This document shows positions 25,471-34,004 of a DNA stretch of 64,000 nt, one piece after another. Location of the stretch: positions 310,001-374,000 of the forward strand of contig NZ_VSSB01000002.1 of assembly GCF_008122505.1 (NCBI RefSeq), read 5' to 3'. This DNA comes from Agromyces mariniharenae (GTDB lineage Bacteria; Actinomycetota; Actinomycetes; Actinomycetales; Microbacteriaceae). The position numbers and the translations under genes are program-made. The notes beneath the pieces were generated by a model. That model was given only the letters and a program-made list of their open reading frames with translations. It did not search any database and was not told where the DNA came from. Positions within the stretch are counted from its first letter, which is position 1. Every line of letters starts with the position of its first letter.

Positions 25471-26928
25471 ATGGCGCTCCAGTCTCGAACCCCGGGCACG
25501 AAGTCCCGGCGCAGGATCGACTCCTCGCACTACCTCTACATCGCGGTGATCGGCGCAGTGCTCGCGGGCATCACCGTCGGGCTCGCCGCACCCGAGTTCG
25601 CGGTGGGGCTGAAGCCCATCGGCGACGCGTTCGTGCTGCTCATCAAGATGATGATCGCCCCGATCATCTTCTGCACGATCGTGCTCGGCGTCGGCTCGAT
25701 CGCGAAGGCGGCCACCGTCGGCAAGGTCGGCGGCCTGGCGCTGCTCTACTTCATCGTCATGTCGACGTTCGCGCTCGGCATCGGCCTCGTGGTGGGCAAC
25801 CTCATCCACCCGGGCGAGGGCCTCAACATCGCGGGCGCCTCCTACGACGCCGGCACCACCGAGGCGAAGACGACGCAGGAGTTCGTGCTCGGCATCATCC
25901 CGACCTCGCTGCTCTCGTCGCTCGTCGACGGCAACATCCTGCAGGTGCTCTTCGTGGCGCTCCTCGTGGGCTTCGCGCTGCAGAAGATGGGCCCGAAGGG
26001 CACGCCGATCCTCGGCGCGATCCGCCAGATCCAGGGGCTCGTGTTCCGCATCCTCGCGATGATCATGTGGGTCGCGCCCATCGGCGCGTTCGGCGCGATC
26101 GCCGCGGTGGTCGGCGCGACGGGCGTCGGCGCCATCTTCGCGCTCGGCACGCTCATGATCGCGTTCTACATCACGTGCATCCTCTTCATCGTCGTGGTGC
26201 TCGGCTCGCTGCTCTGGGCCGTCACGCGGGTCAGCATCTTCAAGGTCATGAAGTACCTCGGCCGCGAGTACCTGCTCATCGTCTCGACGTCGTCGAGCGA
26301 GGTCGTGCTGCCGCGCCTCATCGCGAAGATGGAGCACGCGGGCGTCTCGAAGCCGGTCGCGGGCATCACCATCCCGACGGGCTACTCGTTCAACCTCGAC
26401 GGCACCGCGATCTACCTGACGATGGCGTCGCTGTTCATCGCGAGCGCCATGGGCACGCCGCTCTCGCTCGGCGAGCAGGTCGGGCTGCTGCTGTTCATGA
26501 TGGTCGCCTCGAAGGGCGCCGCCGGCGTCACCGGCGCGGGCCTGGCGACCCTCGCGGGCGGCCTGCAGGCGCACCGTCCCGACCTCGTCGACGGCGTGGG
26601 CGTCATCGTCGGCATCGACCGGTTCATGTCGGAGGCGCGGGCGCTCACGAACTTCACGGGCAACGCCGTCGCGACCCTCCTCGTCGGCACCTGGACGAAG
26701 GAGCTCGACCGCGACCAGCTGCGCCACGTGCTCGCGGGCGACCGTCCGTTCGACGAGGCGACCATGAGCGTCGACGACCACCTGTCACCCGACGAGCAGG
26801 CGGAGGTCGCGCGCGAGACCGGGCACGGCGTCGACCCGGCGCACGAGGAGCGCCCCTCCACGGCCGCGATCGCCGCGATCGTCGGCGACCTCGACGAGGA
26901 GAAGGCCGGGCAGGGCCGTGGGCGCTGA
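25471..26928 (+). CDS. dctA: C4-dicarboxylate/cation symporter (DctA type)
   Basis: A 485-residue DAACS-family symporter importing succinate, fumarate or malate with H+ or Na+. Signature blocks are STSSSEVVLPRLIAKMEHAG, PTGYSFNLDGTAIYLTMA and GIDRFMSEARALTNFTGNAVATL, all close to DctA. The C-terminal ~70 residues are an acidic cytoplasmic tail. The ATG at 25471 is preferred over an upstream in-frame start that runs through the repeat array. It is divergent from a dicarboxylate-sensing two-component system and overlaps the next gene by 11 bases. Confidence 0.93.
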   Translation: MALQSRTPGTKSRRRIDSSHYLYIAVIGAVLAGITVGLAAPEFAVGLKPIGDAFVLLIKMMIAPIIFCTIVLGVGSIAKAATVGKVGGLALLYFIVMSTFALGIGLVVGNLIHPGEGLNIAGASYDAGTTEAKTTQEFVLGIIPTSLLSSLVDGNILQVLFVALLVGFALQKMGPKGTPILGAIRQIQGLVFRILAMIMWVAPIGAFGAIAAVVGATGVGAIFALGTLMIAFYITCILFIVVVLGSLLWAVTRVSIFKVMKYLGREYLLIVSTSSSEVVLPRLIAKMEHAGVSKPVAGITIPTGYSFNLDGTAIYLTMASLFIASAMGTPLSLGEQVGLLLFMMVASKGAAGVTGAGLATLAGGLQAHRPDLVDGVGVIVGIDRFMSEARALTNFTGNAVATLLVGTWTKELDRDQLRHVLAGDRPFDEATMSVDDHLSPDEQAEVARETGHGVDPAHEERPSTAAIAAIVGDLDEEKAGQGRGR

Positions 26929-27844
26929 GTCGACGACGTCGGCGACGACGACGTCGGCCGTAACGGTCACGGCCTCGGACGTCGAGGCGGGCACCGCATC
27001 CGCGGTGCCCGCCGGGCTCGCCCGCTCGTGGCTGCTCGTGCCGGGCTCGGCGCCCGACCTCGAGCGTCGCCTCGCGGCATCCGTCGCCGACGTCGTCGTG
27101 GTCGACCTCGAGGACGGCGTCGCGCCCGACGACAAGGGCCGAGCCCGTCGCGCGCTCGCCGCGGCCGCCGACGCCGGGCTGCGGCCATGGGCGCGCATCG
27201 GCGACGCGGCCTCCGACGAGTGGCGTGCCGACGTCGCGCTGCTGCACGGGCGCGACCTGGTGGCGGGCGTAGTGCTCGCGAAGGTCGAGGCCCGCGATCA
27301 CGTGCGCAGAACGGTCGACGCCCTCGACGGCGAGCTGCCGATCGTCGCGCTCCTCGAGAGCGCCCGGGGCGTCGAGGCCGCCCTCGAGCTCGCCGAGGCG
27401 CCGGGGGTCGTGCGGCTCGCGTTCGGCAGCGGCGACTTCCGCCGCGACACGGGTGCGGCCGACGATCCGCTCGCGCTGCTCTACGCGCGCTCGCGGCTCG
27501 TGTCGGCGAGTCGGGCGGCGGGACTGCCGGGTCCCGTCGACGGACCCACGGTGCCGCGCGACGCGGAGGCGCTCGCCTCGGCGTCGCGGCACGCGGCATC
27601 CCTCGGCATGACCGGCCGGCTCTGCCTGCGCGAGGAGCAGGTCGCCGCCGTCAACGACGCGCTGAGCCCGACCGGCGAGGAGCTCGCGTGGGCGGGCGAG
27701 GTGCTCGACACGCTCGAGCGCTGCGGCATCCGCGACGGCAGCGACCTGCCGCGCATCGCGCGGGCGCGGGCGATCCGCGACGCCGCGTGCGCGTTCGGCA
27801 TCGAGGCGGATGCCGCACCGCCCGCGTCGGACTACGCCGGCTGA
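26918..27844 (+). CDS. CitE-like HpcH/HpaI-family CoA-ester lyase
   Basis: A 308-residue TIM-barrel lyase. Family motifs are RSWLLVPGSAPDLERRLAAS, VVVVDLEDGVAPDDKGRAR (metal-binding Glu/Asp), VALLESARGVEAA and FGSGDFRRDTGA. Relatives cleave citryl-, malyl- or citramalyl-CoA. The first ~30 residues are a Ser/Thr/Val extension. GTG start 11 bases before the dctA stop couples it to the transporter, so it probably acts on a compound imported by DctA. No other citrate lyase subunits are present. Confidence 0.85.
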   Translation: MGAESTTSATTTSAVTVTASDVEAGTASAVPAGLARSWLLVPGSAPDLERRLAASVADVVVVDLEDGVAPDDKGRARRALAAAADAGLRPWARIGDAASDEWRADVALLHGRDLVAGVVLAKVEARDHVRRTVDALDGELPIVALLESARGVEAALELAEAPGVVRLAFGSGDFRRDTGAADDPLALLYARSRLVSASRAAGLPGPVDGPTVPRDAEALASASRHAASLGMTGRLCLREEQVAAVNDALSPTGEELAWAGEVLDTLERCGIRDGSDLPRIARARAIRDAACAFGIEADAAPPASDYAG

Positions 27845-27887
27845 GCGGTGCGGCTCCGACCGCGTCGGGTGATCAGCCCAGCGGCGA

Positions 27888-28811
27888 TCAGCCCAGGAGC
27901 GACCCCCGCAGCGCCCTCGCCTGCGTGCGCCAGAACGCGCGCGAGACGCCCGCCCTGCGCAGGATGGCGTCGAACCCGTGGAACGCGCCGTCGATGACGA
28001 CGAGCTCGCACCGCACGCCCGCCTCGGCCAGGCGCGCGGCGTACCGGACGTCCTCGTCGTGGAAGAGGTCGTTCGACCCGACGCCGATCCACGCGGGCGG
28101 CAGGCCCGAGAGGTCGTCCCGACGCGCCGGAGCGGCATACGGCGAGACGTCGGCCGCCCCGGGCTCGCCGTCCAGGTAGGCGGTCCACGCGAACCGGTTG
28201 CTCTTCGGCGTCCAGCCGCGCACCCCCGGCACCACGTGGTCGTCGCGCACCACGGTGCGATCGTCGAGCATCGGGTAGACGAGCAGCTGGAACGCGGGCC
28301 GCACCTCGCCGCGGTCGTGCGCGAGCAGGGCGAGCGCCGCGGCGAGGCCGCCGCCCGCGGAGGCCCCGCCGATCGCGATCCGCGCGGGGTCGACGCCGAG
28401 GGCCTCCGCATCACGTGCGATCGCGCGCAGGGCCGCATACGCGTCCTCGAGCCCGGCCGGTGACGGATGCTCCGGGGCGAGCCGGTACCGCACCGCGAAC
28501 ACCGGGATCCCGAGCTCCCGGGCGAAGCCGATGCTCGACTCCTCGTCCTGCTCGGGCGTGCCGAGGAGGTAGCCGCCGCCGTGGATCCAGAGGAGGGCCG
28601 GCGTCGTCGCGAAGCGCCCGACGGGATCGTAGCGCCGGATGCGCACGTCGGGCGCGCCGGGCGGGCCGGGAACGCCGAGCTCGTCGATCCGCACGTCGGC
28701 GGGAGCCGGCGACACCCGCGGCGTCTGCCGCATGAGCGGCAGCAGTCGGGGCGTCACCGAGAGCTTCGGGATGAACCGCGCGACCGCGAGGTCGCGATGG
28801 AACGTCGGCAC
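27888..28811 (-). CDS. alpha/beta hydrolase (hormone-sensitive-lipase family)
   Basis: A serine esterase of about 307 residues. The HSL-family oxyanion motif HGGGYLLG and the nucleophile motif GGASAGGGLA are clear, as are SNDLFHDEDVRYAARL (acidic residue) and the catalytic His in DGAFHGFDA. I place the start at GTG 28811 (VPTFHRDLAVARFIP); a GTG at 28883 in the same frame would add 24 Arg-rich residues overlapping the upstream SDR gene. Probably co-transcribed with that SDR gene. Substrate unknown. Confidence 0.85.
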   Translation of the reverse strand: MPTFHRDLAVARFIPKLSVTPRLLPLMRQTPRVSPAPADVRIDELGVPGPPGAPDVRIRRYDPVGRFATTPALLWIHGGGYLLGTPEQDEESSIGFARELGIPVFAVRYRLAPEHPSPAGLEDAYAALRAIARDAEALGVDPARIAIGGASAGGGLAAALALLAHDRGEVRPAFQLLVYPMLDDRTVVRDDHVVPGVRGWTPKSNRFAWTAYLDGEPGAADVSPYAAPARRDDLSGLPPAWIGVGSNDLFHDEDVRYAARLAEAGVRCELVVIDGAFHGFDAILRRAGVSRAFWRTQARALRGSLLG

Positions 28812-28842
28812 GGGCTGGACGCCGTCGTCGCCGCGAGCCGGC

Positions 28843-29919
28843 CTACGCCGCCGACCAGCCGCCGTCGGACGCGAGCACGACACCGTTCACGTTGACGCCG
28901 TCGTCGGAGAGCAGGAACGTGATGGATGCCGCGAGCGCCTCGGCCTCGGCGGCGTCGGGCAGGATCGCCATGGCCTGGCGAACGCGCTGCGCGCCGAGCG
29001 GCGATGCGAACGACGCCTCGATGTTCGTGATGGTCGGGCCGGGGGCCACGGCGTTCACGCGCAGGCCGCTCGGGCCGTACATGAACGCGGTCGACTTCGT
29101 GAGGCCGACCACGGCGTGCTTCGAGGCCGTGTAGGCCACGCCAGCGGCCGAGCCGCGCAACGCCGCCTCGGAGGCGGTGTTCACGATCGAGCCGGAGCCC
29201 TTTGCGAGCATGGTCGGCACGACCGCCCGCATGAGCTTCATGGTGCCGTCGACGTTCACGCGCATGACACGCTGCCAGACGGCGTCGGTGAGCTCGCCGA
29301 TCGGCGTCATGTCGTCCATGATCCCGGCGATGTTGGCGAGGCCGTCGATGCGCTCGCCTGCGGCGCCGACGATCTCGGCGACCTTCGCGTCGTCGGTGAT
29401 GTCGGCGACGAGCGTCACGATGTCGGCGCCGGGGTGGTCCGCGGCGAACTCGTCGAGGCGCTCCTGCGACACGTCGACGGCCACGACACGGCCGCCCTCC
29501 CGGGCGATGCGCGACGCGGTGGCACGGCCGATGCCCGAGCCCGCGCCCGTGACGATGACGGTCTTGCCCGCGAATCGGCCCTGGTCGAGGCGCTCGACCC
29601 ACTCGGGTCGCTCGACGGGCGTGCCCGCGGCATCCGCCACCGCCTCATCGGAGGCGTCATCGACCTCGCCCGCGACCGCAGCCGCCGCGGGCACGTCGCC
29701 CGCGGCCGCCCGCGCCACGAGGTCGTCGACCATCTGCTGGCTGAACTGCCCCTTGCTGAGCTTGACCAGGCGCTTCAGCGCGAGGCGGTACACGGGACGC
29801 AGCACGCTCGGGTCCTGGCCGGCCTGCGCGAGCATGTCGCGGATGATGGGGCCGCCGACCGGGTGCTCGAGCCAGGTCTTGATGGAGTCGTCGCCGGTGA
29901 GGGGCTTGGGGGTGCTCAT
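28843..29919 (-). CDS. SDR-family oxidoreductase with N-terminal helical extension
   Basis: A 358-residue protein. Residues ~115-358 are a classical short-chain dehydrogenase: TGAGSGIGRA (cofactor), NIAGIMD, an active-site Tyr-Lys pair in AYTASKHA, and VAPGPTITN. Residues 1-110 are an unusual Ala/Asp-rich helical extension (LEHPVGGPIIRDMLAQAGQ ... LVARAAAGDVPA) that I do not recognise firmly. The ATG at 29919 has AAGGAAG upstream. It is divergent from a TetR regulator with a perfect palindrome between them and is probably repressed by it. Confidence 0.88.
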   Translation of the reverse strand: MSTPKPLTGDDSIKTWLEHPVGGPIIRDMLAQAGQDPSVLRPVYRLALKRLVKLSKGQFSQQMVDDLVARAAAGDVPAAAAVAGEVDDASDEAVADAAGTPVERPEWVERLDQGRFAGKTVIVTGAGSGIGRATASRIAREGGRVVAVDVSQERLDEFAADHPGADIVTLVADITDDAKVAEIVGAAGERIDGLANIAGIMDDMTPIGELTDAVWQRVMRVNVDGTMKLMRAVVPTMLAKGSGSIVNTASEAALRGSAAGVAYTASKHAVVGLTKSTAFMYGPSGLRVNAVAPGPTITNIEASFASPLGAQRVRQAMAILPDAAEAEALAASITFLLSDDGVNVNGVVLASDGGWSAA

Positions 29920-29954
29920 GGGGGTGCTTCCTTCTCTTCGGGCTCGTCCGGAAC

Positions 29955-29978
29955 CTACCGGACATCCTTGTCCGGTAG
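29955..29978. promoter_or_regulatory. TetR operator palindrome
   Basis: CTACCGGACA-TCCT-TGTCCGGTAG: perfect 10-bp arms around a 4-base spacer, midway between the divergent SDR gene (start 29919) and the TetR gene (GTG 29992). This is the expected architecture for a TetR-family repressor controlling both directions. Confidence 0.85.
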
Positions 29979-29991
29979 TAACGTAACACCC

Positions 29992-30573
29992 GTGCCTGAG
30001 CGTGGGAAGGGAATCCGAGCGGAGCGCAAGCCCAATCGCGGGCCGAGCGCCGGACCCGCGAATCGGCGCGCCCTCGTCGCCGCCGCACGCGAGGTGTTCG
30101 CGACCGAGGGACTGCAGGCGCCGTTCAGCGCGGTCGCGAAGAAGGCGGGGGTCGGGCAGGGCAGTCTCTACCGGCACTTCCCCGACCGGCTCTCGCTCGC
30201 GGTCGCCGTCTTCGACGAGAACCTCGACGAGCTCGCGGTCGCGGTGGAGCCCGACGACGCCACGCTCGACGACCTGCTCGACGCGATCGTCGGACAGGTC
30301 GTGGTCTCGACCGCCTTCATCGACCTCATCTGGCACAACCGCCATGACGAGCGCGTGACGCACCTGAGTGACAAGCTCGCCGGCATCGTCGAGCGGGTGC
30401 TCTCTCGCGAACAGGCCGCCGGCCGCCTCGGCGAGCACGTCGAGGCGGCCGACGTGCTGCTCGCGATCACCATGCTCGCCGACGTGATCTCGCGGGCGGA
30501 TGCCGCGGAGCGCCCCGACGTCGCGCAGCGGGCGTGGTCGCTCATGCACCACGCATTCCTGCCACGGGAATGA
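29992..30573 (+). CDS. TetR-family transcriptional regulator
   Basis: A 193-residue repressor. The DNA-binding domain is NRRALVAAAREVFATEGLQAPFSAVAKKAGVGQGSLYRHFPDRLSL (about residues 22-67); the remainder is a helical ligand-binding domain. Start GTG at 29992. The divergent SDR/hydrolase genes and the palindrome at 29955-29978 indicate a local autoregulated circuit. A strong hairpin follows 2 bases after the stop. Confidence 0.9.
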   Translation: MPERGKGIRAERKPNRGPSAGPANRRALVAAAREVFATEGLQAPFSAVAKKAGVGQGSLYRHFPDRLSLAVAVFDENLDELAVAVEPDDATLDDLLDAIVGQVVVSTAFIDLIWHNRHDERVTHLSDKLAGIVERVLSREQAAGRLGEHVEAADVLLAITMLADVISRADAAERPDVAQRAWSLMHHAFLPRE

Positions 30574-30575
30574 GC

Positions 30576-30596
30576 GTCCCGCGGCATCCGCGGGAC
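30576..30596 (+). terminator. GC-rich hairpin after the TetR gene
   Basis: GTCCCGCGG-CAT-CCGCGGGAC, a perfect 9-bp stem with a 3-base loop starting 2 bases after the TetR stop. No T-tract follows, as is common in high-GC actinobacteria. The loop region contains the recurrent GCGGCATCCG element. Confidence 0.6.
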
Positions 30597-30677
30597 TGAC
30601 GCCGACACCCCCGAACGCGGCCCTGAGCCCGCCGCGGCCGCCGTGAGAACATGGCGCTGGGGATTGGGGGCTGGCGC

Positions 30678-32561
30678 ATGGCCGACACGTATCCGAACAT
30701 CGCCGACCACGGGCTGATCGGCGACCTGCAGACGGCCGCGCTCGTGGACTCGAACGGCACGATCGACTGGTTCTGCTGCCCGCGGTTCGACTCGCCGAGC
30801 GTGTTCGCGTCGCTGCTCGACGCCGAGCGCGGGGGGTACTGCAGCGTGCGCCCCGCGACCGACGACTACGTGTCGCGCCAGCTGTACCTGCCGAACACGG
30901 CGATCCTCGTGACGCGGTTCATGACCGAGCAGGGCGTCGGCGAGCTCATCGACTTCATGCCCGTGGCCGACGGCACGGCGACCGACCGCCACCGGCTCGT
31001 GCGGATGCTGCGCGTGGTGCGCGGGACGTTGGACTTCATCGCCGAGGTGCAGCCCCGTTTCGACTACGGCCGGCAGGCGCACGACTTCTCGGCCGTCCAG
31101 GGTGAGGGCGTCATCTTCCGGTCGCCCGACCAGGCGCTGACGCTGCACCGCGTGGGCGATTTCGTGATGCACGGCGGCCAGCGTGCCGGGCGGGGGGAGA
31201 TCGCCGGCCAGGGCGTGCGCATCACGGGCTCGCTCAACGCGGGGGAGATGACGGGCGTGATGCTCGAGTCGGGCGGCGTGCCGCCGAAGCGCATCACGCA
31301 CGACGAGCTGTTCGACATGTTCCTCGAGACCCGGCGCTACTGGCGCGAGTGGAACGAGCGCTCCACCTACCGCGGGCGCTGGCGCGAGATGGTCGCCCGC
31401 TCCGCCATGACCCTGAAGCTCATGACGTACGCGCCGACGGGGGCGCTCGTCGCCGCGCCGACGGCGGGACTGCCCGAGCAGGTCGGCGGCGAGCGCAACT
31501 GGGACTACCGCTACACGTGGATCCGCGACGCGTCGTTCTCGGTGTACGCCCTGCTCGGCCTCGGCTACACCGAGGAGGCCGAGCAGTTCGTCGAGTGGCT
31601 CATGCAGCGGGTGCACGAGAGCGTCGGCGACACCTCGGGGCCGCTCAAGATCATGTACCGCGTCGACGGCTCGTCGGACCTCGTCGAGGAGTCGCTCGAG
31701 CACTTCTCGGGCTACCGCGGCTCGGCGCCCGTGCGCATCGGCAACGGCGCCGCCGACCAGCTGCAGCTCGACATCTACGGCGAGGCCATGGACTCGATCC
31801 ACCTCGCCGACACGCACGGCCTGCAGCTGCCGCACGTCGGCTGGACGCAGCTCAGCCGGCTGCTCGACTGGGTCTGCGACCACTGGGACACCGCCGAGGA
31901 GGGGATCTGGGAGACCCGCGGCGGGCCGAAGAAGTTCACGTACGGGCGCTTCATGTGCTGGGTCGCGCTCGACCGCGGCATCCGTCTCGCGCAGTCGCGG
32001 GGCCGGCCGGCGCCCATCCCGCGATGGCGCGAGCAGCGCGACGCCATCTACGAGTGGGTCATGGAGAAGGGCTGGGACGAGGAGCGGAAGGCCTTCGTGC
32101 AGTACGAGGGCACCGAGGTGCTCGACGCGTCGCTGCTCGTGATGCCGCTCATGGGATTCATCGCGCCGCGCGACCCGATGTGGCTCTCGACGCTCGAGGC
32201 GATGGACGATGAGCTCGTCTCCGACAGCCTCGTCTACCGCTACAACCCGAGCGCGTCGCCCGACGGCCTGCGCGGGTCGGAGGGCACCTTCACGCTGTGC
32301 TCGTTCTGGTACGTCGACGCGCTCGCGCGATCTGGGTTCCTCGACGAGGCGCAGCTCGTCTTCGAGAAGATGCTCACCTACGCGAACCACCTCGGCCTCT
32401 ACGCCGAGGAGATCGGGCTCACGGGCGAGCAGCTCGGCAACTTCCCGCAGGCGTTCAGCCACCTCTCGCTCATCAACGCGGCGGTGAACCTCGACTACCA
32501 GCTCGATCACGGGTCGGGCTTCGTCGACCCGGTGCTCTCGAAGGGTCGGCGGGTGATCTGA
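30678..32561 (+). CDS. glycoside hydrolase family 15 enzyme (trehalase/glucoamylase-like)
   Basis: A 627-residue cytosolic enzyme with an N-terminal beta-sandwich (IADHGLIGDLQTAALVDSNGTIDWFCCPRFDSPSVFASLLD) and an (alpha/alpha)6 catalytic domain. Hallmarks are GGERNWDYRYTWIRDASFS, the general acid Glu in EEGIWETRGGP, and the base Glu in LYAEEIG. Actinobacterial members with this architecture act as alpha,alpha-trehalases or on related alpha-glucosides. Start ATG 30678 (MADTYPNIADHG) fits homologues; ATG 30651 is also in frame. No secretion signal. Confidence 0.9.
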   Translation: MADTYPNIADHGLIGDLQTAALVDSNGTIDWFCCPRFDSPSVFASLLDAERGGYCSVRPATDDYVSRQLYLPNTAILVTRFMTEQGVGELIDFMPVADGTATDRHRLVRMLRVVRGTLDFIAEVQPRFDYGRQAHDFSAVQGEGVIFRSPDQALTLHRVGDFVMHGGQRAGRGEIAGQGVRITGSLNAGEMTGVMLESGGVPPKRITHDELFDMFLETRRYWREWNERSTYRGRWREMVARSAMTLKLMTYAPTGALVAAPTAGLPEQVGGERNWDYRYTWIRDASFSVYALLGLGYTEEAEQFVEWLMQRVHESVGDTSGPLKIMYRVDGSSDLVEESLEHFSGYRGSAPVRIGNGAADQLQLDIYGEAMDSIHLADTHGLQLPHVGWTQLSRLLDWVCDHWDTAEEGIWETRGGPKKFTYGRFMCWVALDRGIRLAQSRGRPAPIPRWREQRDAIYEWVMEKGWDEERKAFVQYEGTEVLDASLLVMPLMGFIAPRDPMWLSTLEAMDDELVSDSLVYRYNPSASPDGLRGSEGTFTLCSFWYVDALARSGFLDEAQLVFEKMLTYANHLGLYAEEIGLTGEQLGNFPQAFSHLSLINAAVNLDYQLDHGSGFVDPVLSKGRRVI

Positions 32562-32590
32562 CGCCGGGTGAGCTGACGTCGGGTGAGGTG

Positions 32591-32610
32591 ACGGATGCCG
32601 CGGCATCCGT
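32591..32610 (+). terminator. 20-bp perfect palindrome after the GH15 gene
   Basis: ACGGATGCCGCGGCATCCGT is a perfect palindrome made of two head-to-head copies of the recurrent CGGATGCCG element, 30 bases past the GH15 stop. It may act as a terminator or as a protein site. Confidence 0.5.
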
Positions 32611-32698
32611 GACACGCCGAGGCGCCCGGTTCGCCCGACCCGAGGCATCCTCGCAGTACGTTGAGCCCAAGCACCTCTCTGTGAGCAAAGGAGCCATC

Positions 32699-33064
32699 GT
32701 GGCAGGTCCTCGTCCTGGGGGAGTCACCCTCGTCGCCGTTCTCGCCTGGATCTCTGGAGCCCTCCAGATCCTCACCGGCGTCCTCATCCTGTTCGGCGCG
32801 CAAGGCGGTGGTGCGGGCGTCGCGTGGGCGAACATCCTCATCGGCGCCATCACGGTCATCGTCAGCCTCGGCCTCTTCCGGGGCAACAACGCGGCGAGGA
32901 TCATCGTCGCGATCGTCTTCGCGCTCAACCTGGGCACGGCGATCCTGACGATGTTCACGCACCCCGCGCTGCTCTGGTCGGCGCTCATCGGCGGCGCGCT
33001 GGCCCTCATCGGCCTGCTGCTGCTCTTCTCGGCCCGGGCGAACGAGTTCTTCCGCACCGCCTGA
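32699..33064 (+). CDS. small four-helix membrane protein
   Basis: A 121-residue integral membrane protein with four predicted helices (VTLVAVLAWISGALQILTGV; ANILIGAITVIVSLGLF; RIIVAIVFALNLGTAILTMF; ALIGGALALIGLLLLF). Start GTG at 32699 has AAAGGAG six bases upstream. The pattern resembles actinobacterial DUF7144/DUF4064-type proteins, but the assignment is not firm. Function unknown. It converges on a small minus-strand gene with a strong shared terminator. Confidence 0.75.
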   Translation: MAGPRPGGVTLVAVLAWISGALQILTGVLILFGAQGGGAGVAWANILIGAITVIVSLGLFRGNNAARIIVAIVFALNLGTAILTMFTHPALLWSALIGGALALIGLLLLFSARANEFFRTA

Positions 33065-33086
33065 CATCGATCGTCCGACCGGCGTT

Positions 33087-33122
33087 CGAGCGCGCGTCCT
33101 GCCAGATCAGGACGCGCGCTCG
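33087..33122. terminator. bidirectional terminator hairpin
   Basis: CGAGCGCGCGTCCTG (33087-33101) and CAGGACGCGCGCTCG (33108-33122) form a perfect 15-bp stem with a 6-base loop CCAGAT between two convergent genes. It overlaps the last codons of the minus-strand gene. Confidence 0.75.
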
Positions 33123-33370
33123 GCGCGTTCGGCGTCGCGTCGGCGCACGATCGCCTCGGGCGCCGAGGTGAACCGGCCCTGGCGGCCGTCTCGGGTGAGA
33201 TAGTGCACGCGGATGCCGCGGCCGAGCCGTGCGAGCTTGGTGACCTCGTACTCGGAACCCGCGGCGTTGACGAGCATGTCGCCCACGACGAGCTGGCGCG
33301 TCTGGGCCAGCTCGGTGGGCGCCGACTCGGTGCGCACGGGGTCGATGCGCGGGTGGTCGATCGTGGTCAT
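33107..33370 (-). CDS. hypothetical protein, 87 aa
   Basis: A small soluble protein, LVVGDMLVNAAGSEYEVTKLARLGRGIRVHYLTRDGRQGRFTSAPE forming a beta-rich centre that could be an SH3-like barrel. The C-terminus is Arg/Glu-rich. I do not recognise the family. ATG start at 33370 without a clear ribosome-binding site. Its stop overlaps the hairpin shared with the convergent gene. Confidence 0.6.
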   Translation of the reverse strand: MTTIDHPRIDPVRTESAPTELAQTRQLVVGDMLVNAAGSEYEVTKLARLGRGIRVHYLTRDGRQGRFTSAPEAIVRRRDAERAERAS

Positions 33371-33430
33371 ATTGAGATGATCTCAGCAACCACCGACATC
33401 GCACCGGGCCAGTGACCGAACCGGGCTCCG

Positions 33431-33943
33431 TCAGCCCGCTGTCAGTCGGCTCAACGCCTCGCGCACGGTCGCGGGGTCGCCGCCCCGCGCGACCGCCCCG
33501 ACGGCGGCGCGCCAGGCGGCGGCGAGCATCGCGCCGAGCTCGGCGGAGGGGGGCGCGCAGAGCTCGCCCAGGGCGCCGGCGATGGCGTCGGGCTCGTCGC
33601 CGATCGGCGGTTCGGCGAGCATCCAGGCGAATCCGGCCCGGGTCGCGAAGTCGAAGCCGACCGCCATCGCAGCACCGATTCGCGCGCTCGCCGAGCCGCC
33701 CGGAAGGGCCGCCGCAGCGCCCTCCATACGGTCGAGCACGCGGCGTTCGACGTCGGTGCGCACGAACGCGTAGATCCCGAGCTTGCCGTCGAAGTGATGG
33801 TAGAGGGCGCCGGTCGTGACGTCCGCGGCTCGAGCGAGGTCGGCGACGGTCACGTCGTCGAAAGGTCGTGAGCCGAACTCGCGGGCGGCGGCCAGCACGA
33901 GTCGTCCCTTCGGGGACGTCGAGACCGGGATCCACTCGCGCAC
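33431..33943 (-). CDS. TetR-family transcriptional regulator
   Basis: A 170-residue regulator with the HTH segment SPKGRLVLAAAREFGSRPFDDVTVADLARAADVTTGALYHHFDGKLGIYAFV (residues 9-60) and a short helical ligand domain. It is divergent from the VOC-family gene 62 bases away; the spacer holds CATAATGCCGTTATG and a second CGTTATG, a likely operator. Control of the VOC gene is inferred. Confidence 0.88.
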   Translation of the reverse strand: MREWIPVSTSPKGRLVLAAAREFGSRPFDDVTVADLARAADVTTGALYHHFDGKLGIYAFVRTDVERRVLDRMEGAAAALPGGSASARIGAAMAVGFDFATRAGFAWMLAEPPIGDEPDAIAGALGELCAPPSAELGAMLAAAWRAAVGAVARGGDPATVREALSRLTAG

Positions 33944-33948
33944 ATGAC

Positions 33949-33984
33949 CATAATGCCGTTATGCTGAGGGCAAGTCACGTTATG
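33949..33984. promoter_or_regulatory. putative operator between TetR and VOC genes
   Basis: Inverted repeat CATAA-TGCCG-TTATG (33949-33963) plus a second CGTTATG at 33978-33984, exactly 21 bases (two helical turns) after the first CGTTATG (33957-33963). AT-rich against a GC-rich background and centred between divergent starts. Confidence 0.65.
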
Positions 33985-34004
33985 ACACACGGAAAGGCCG
34001 CGCG

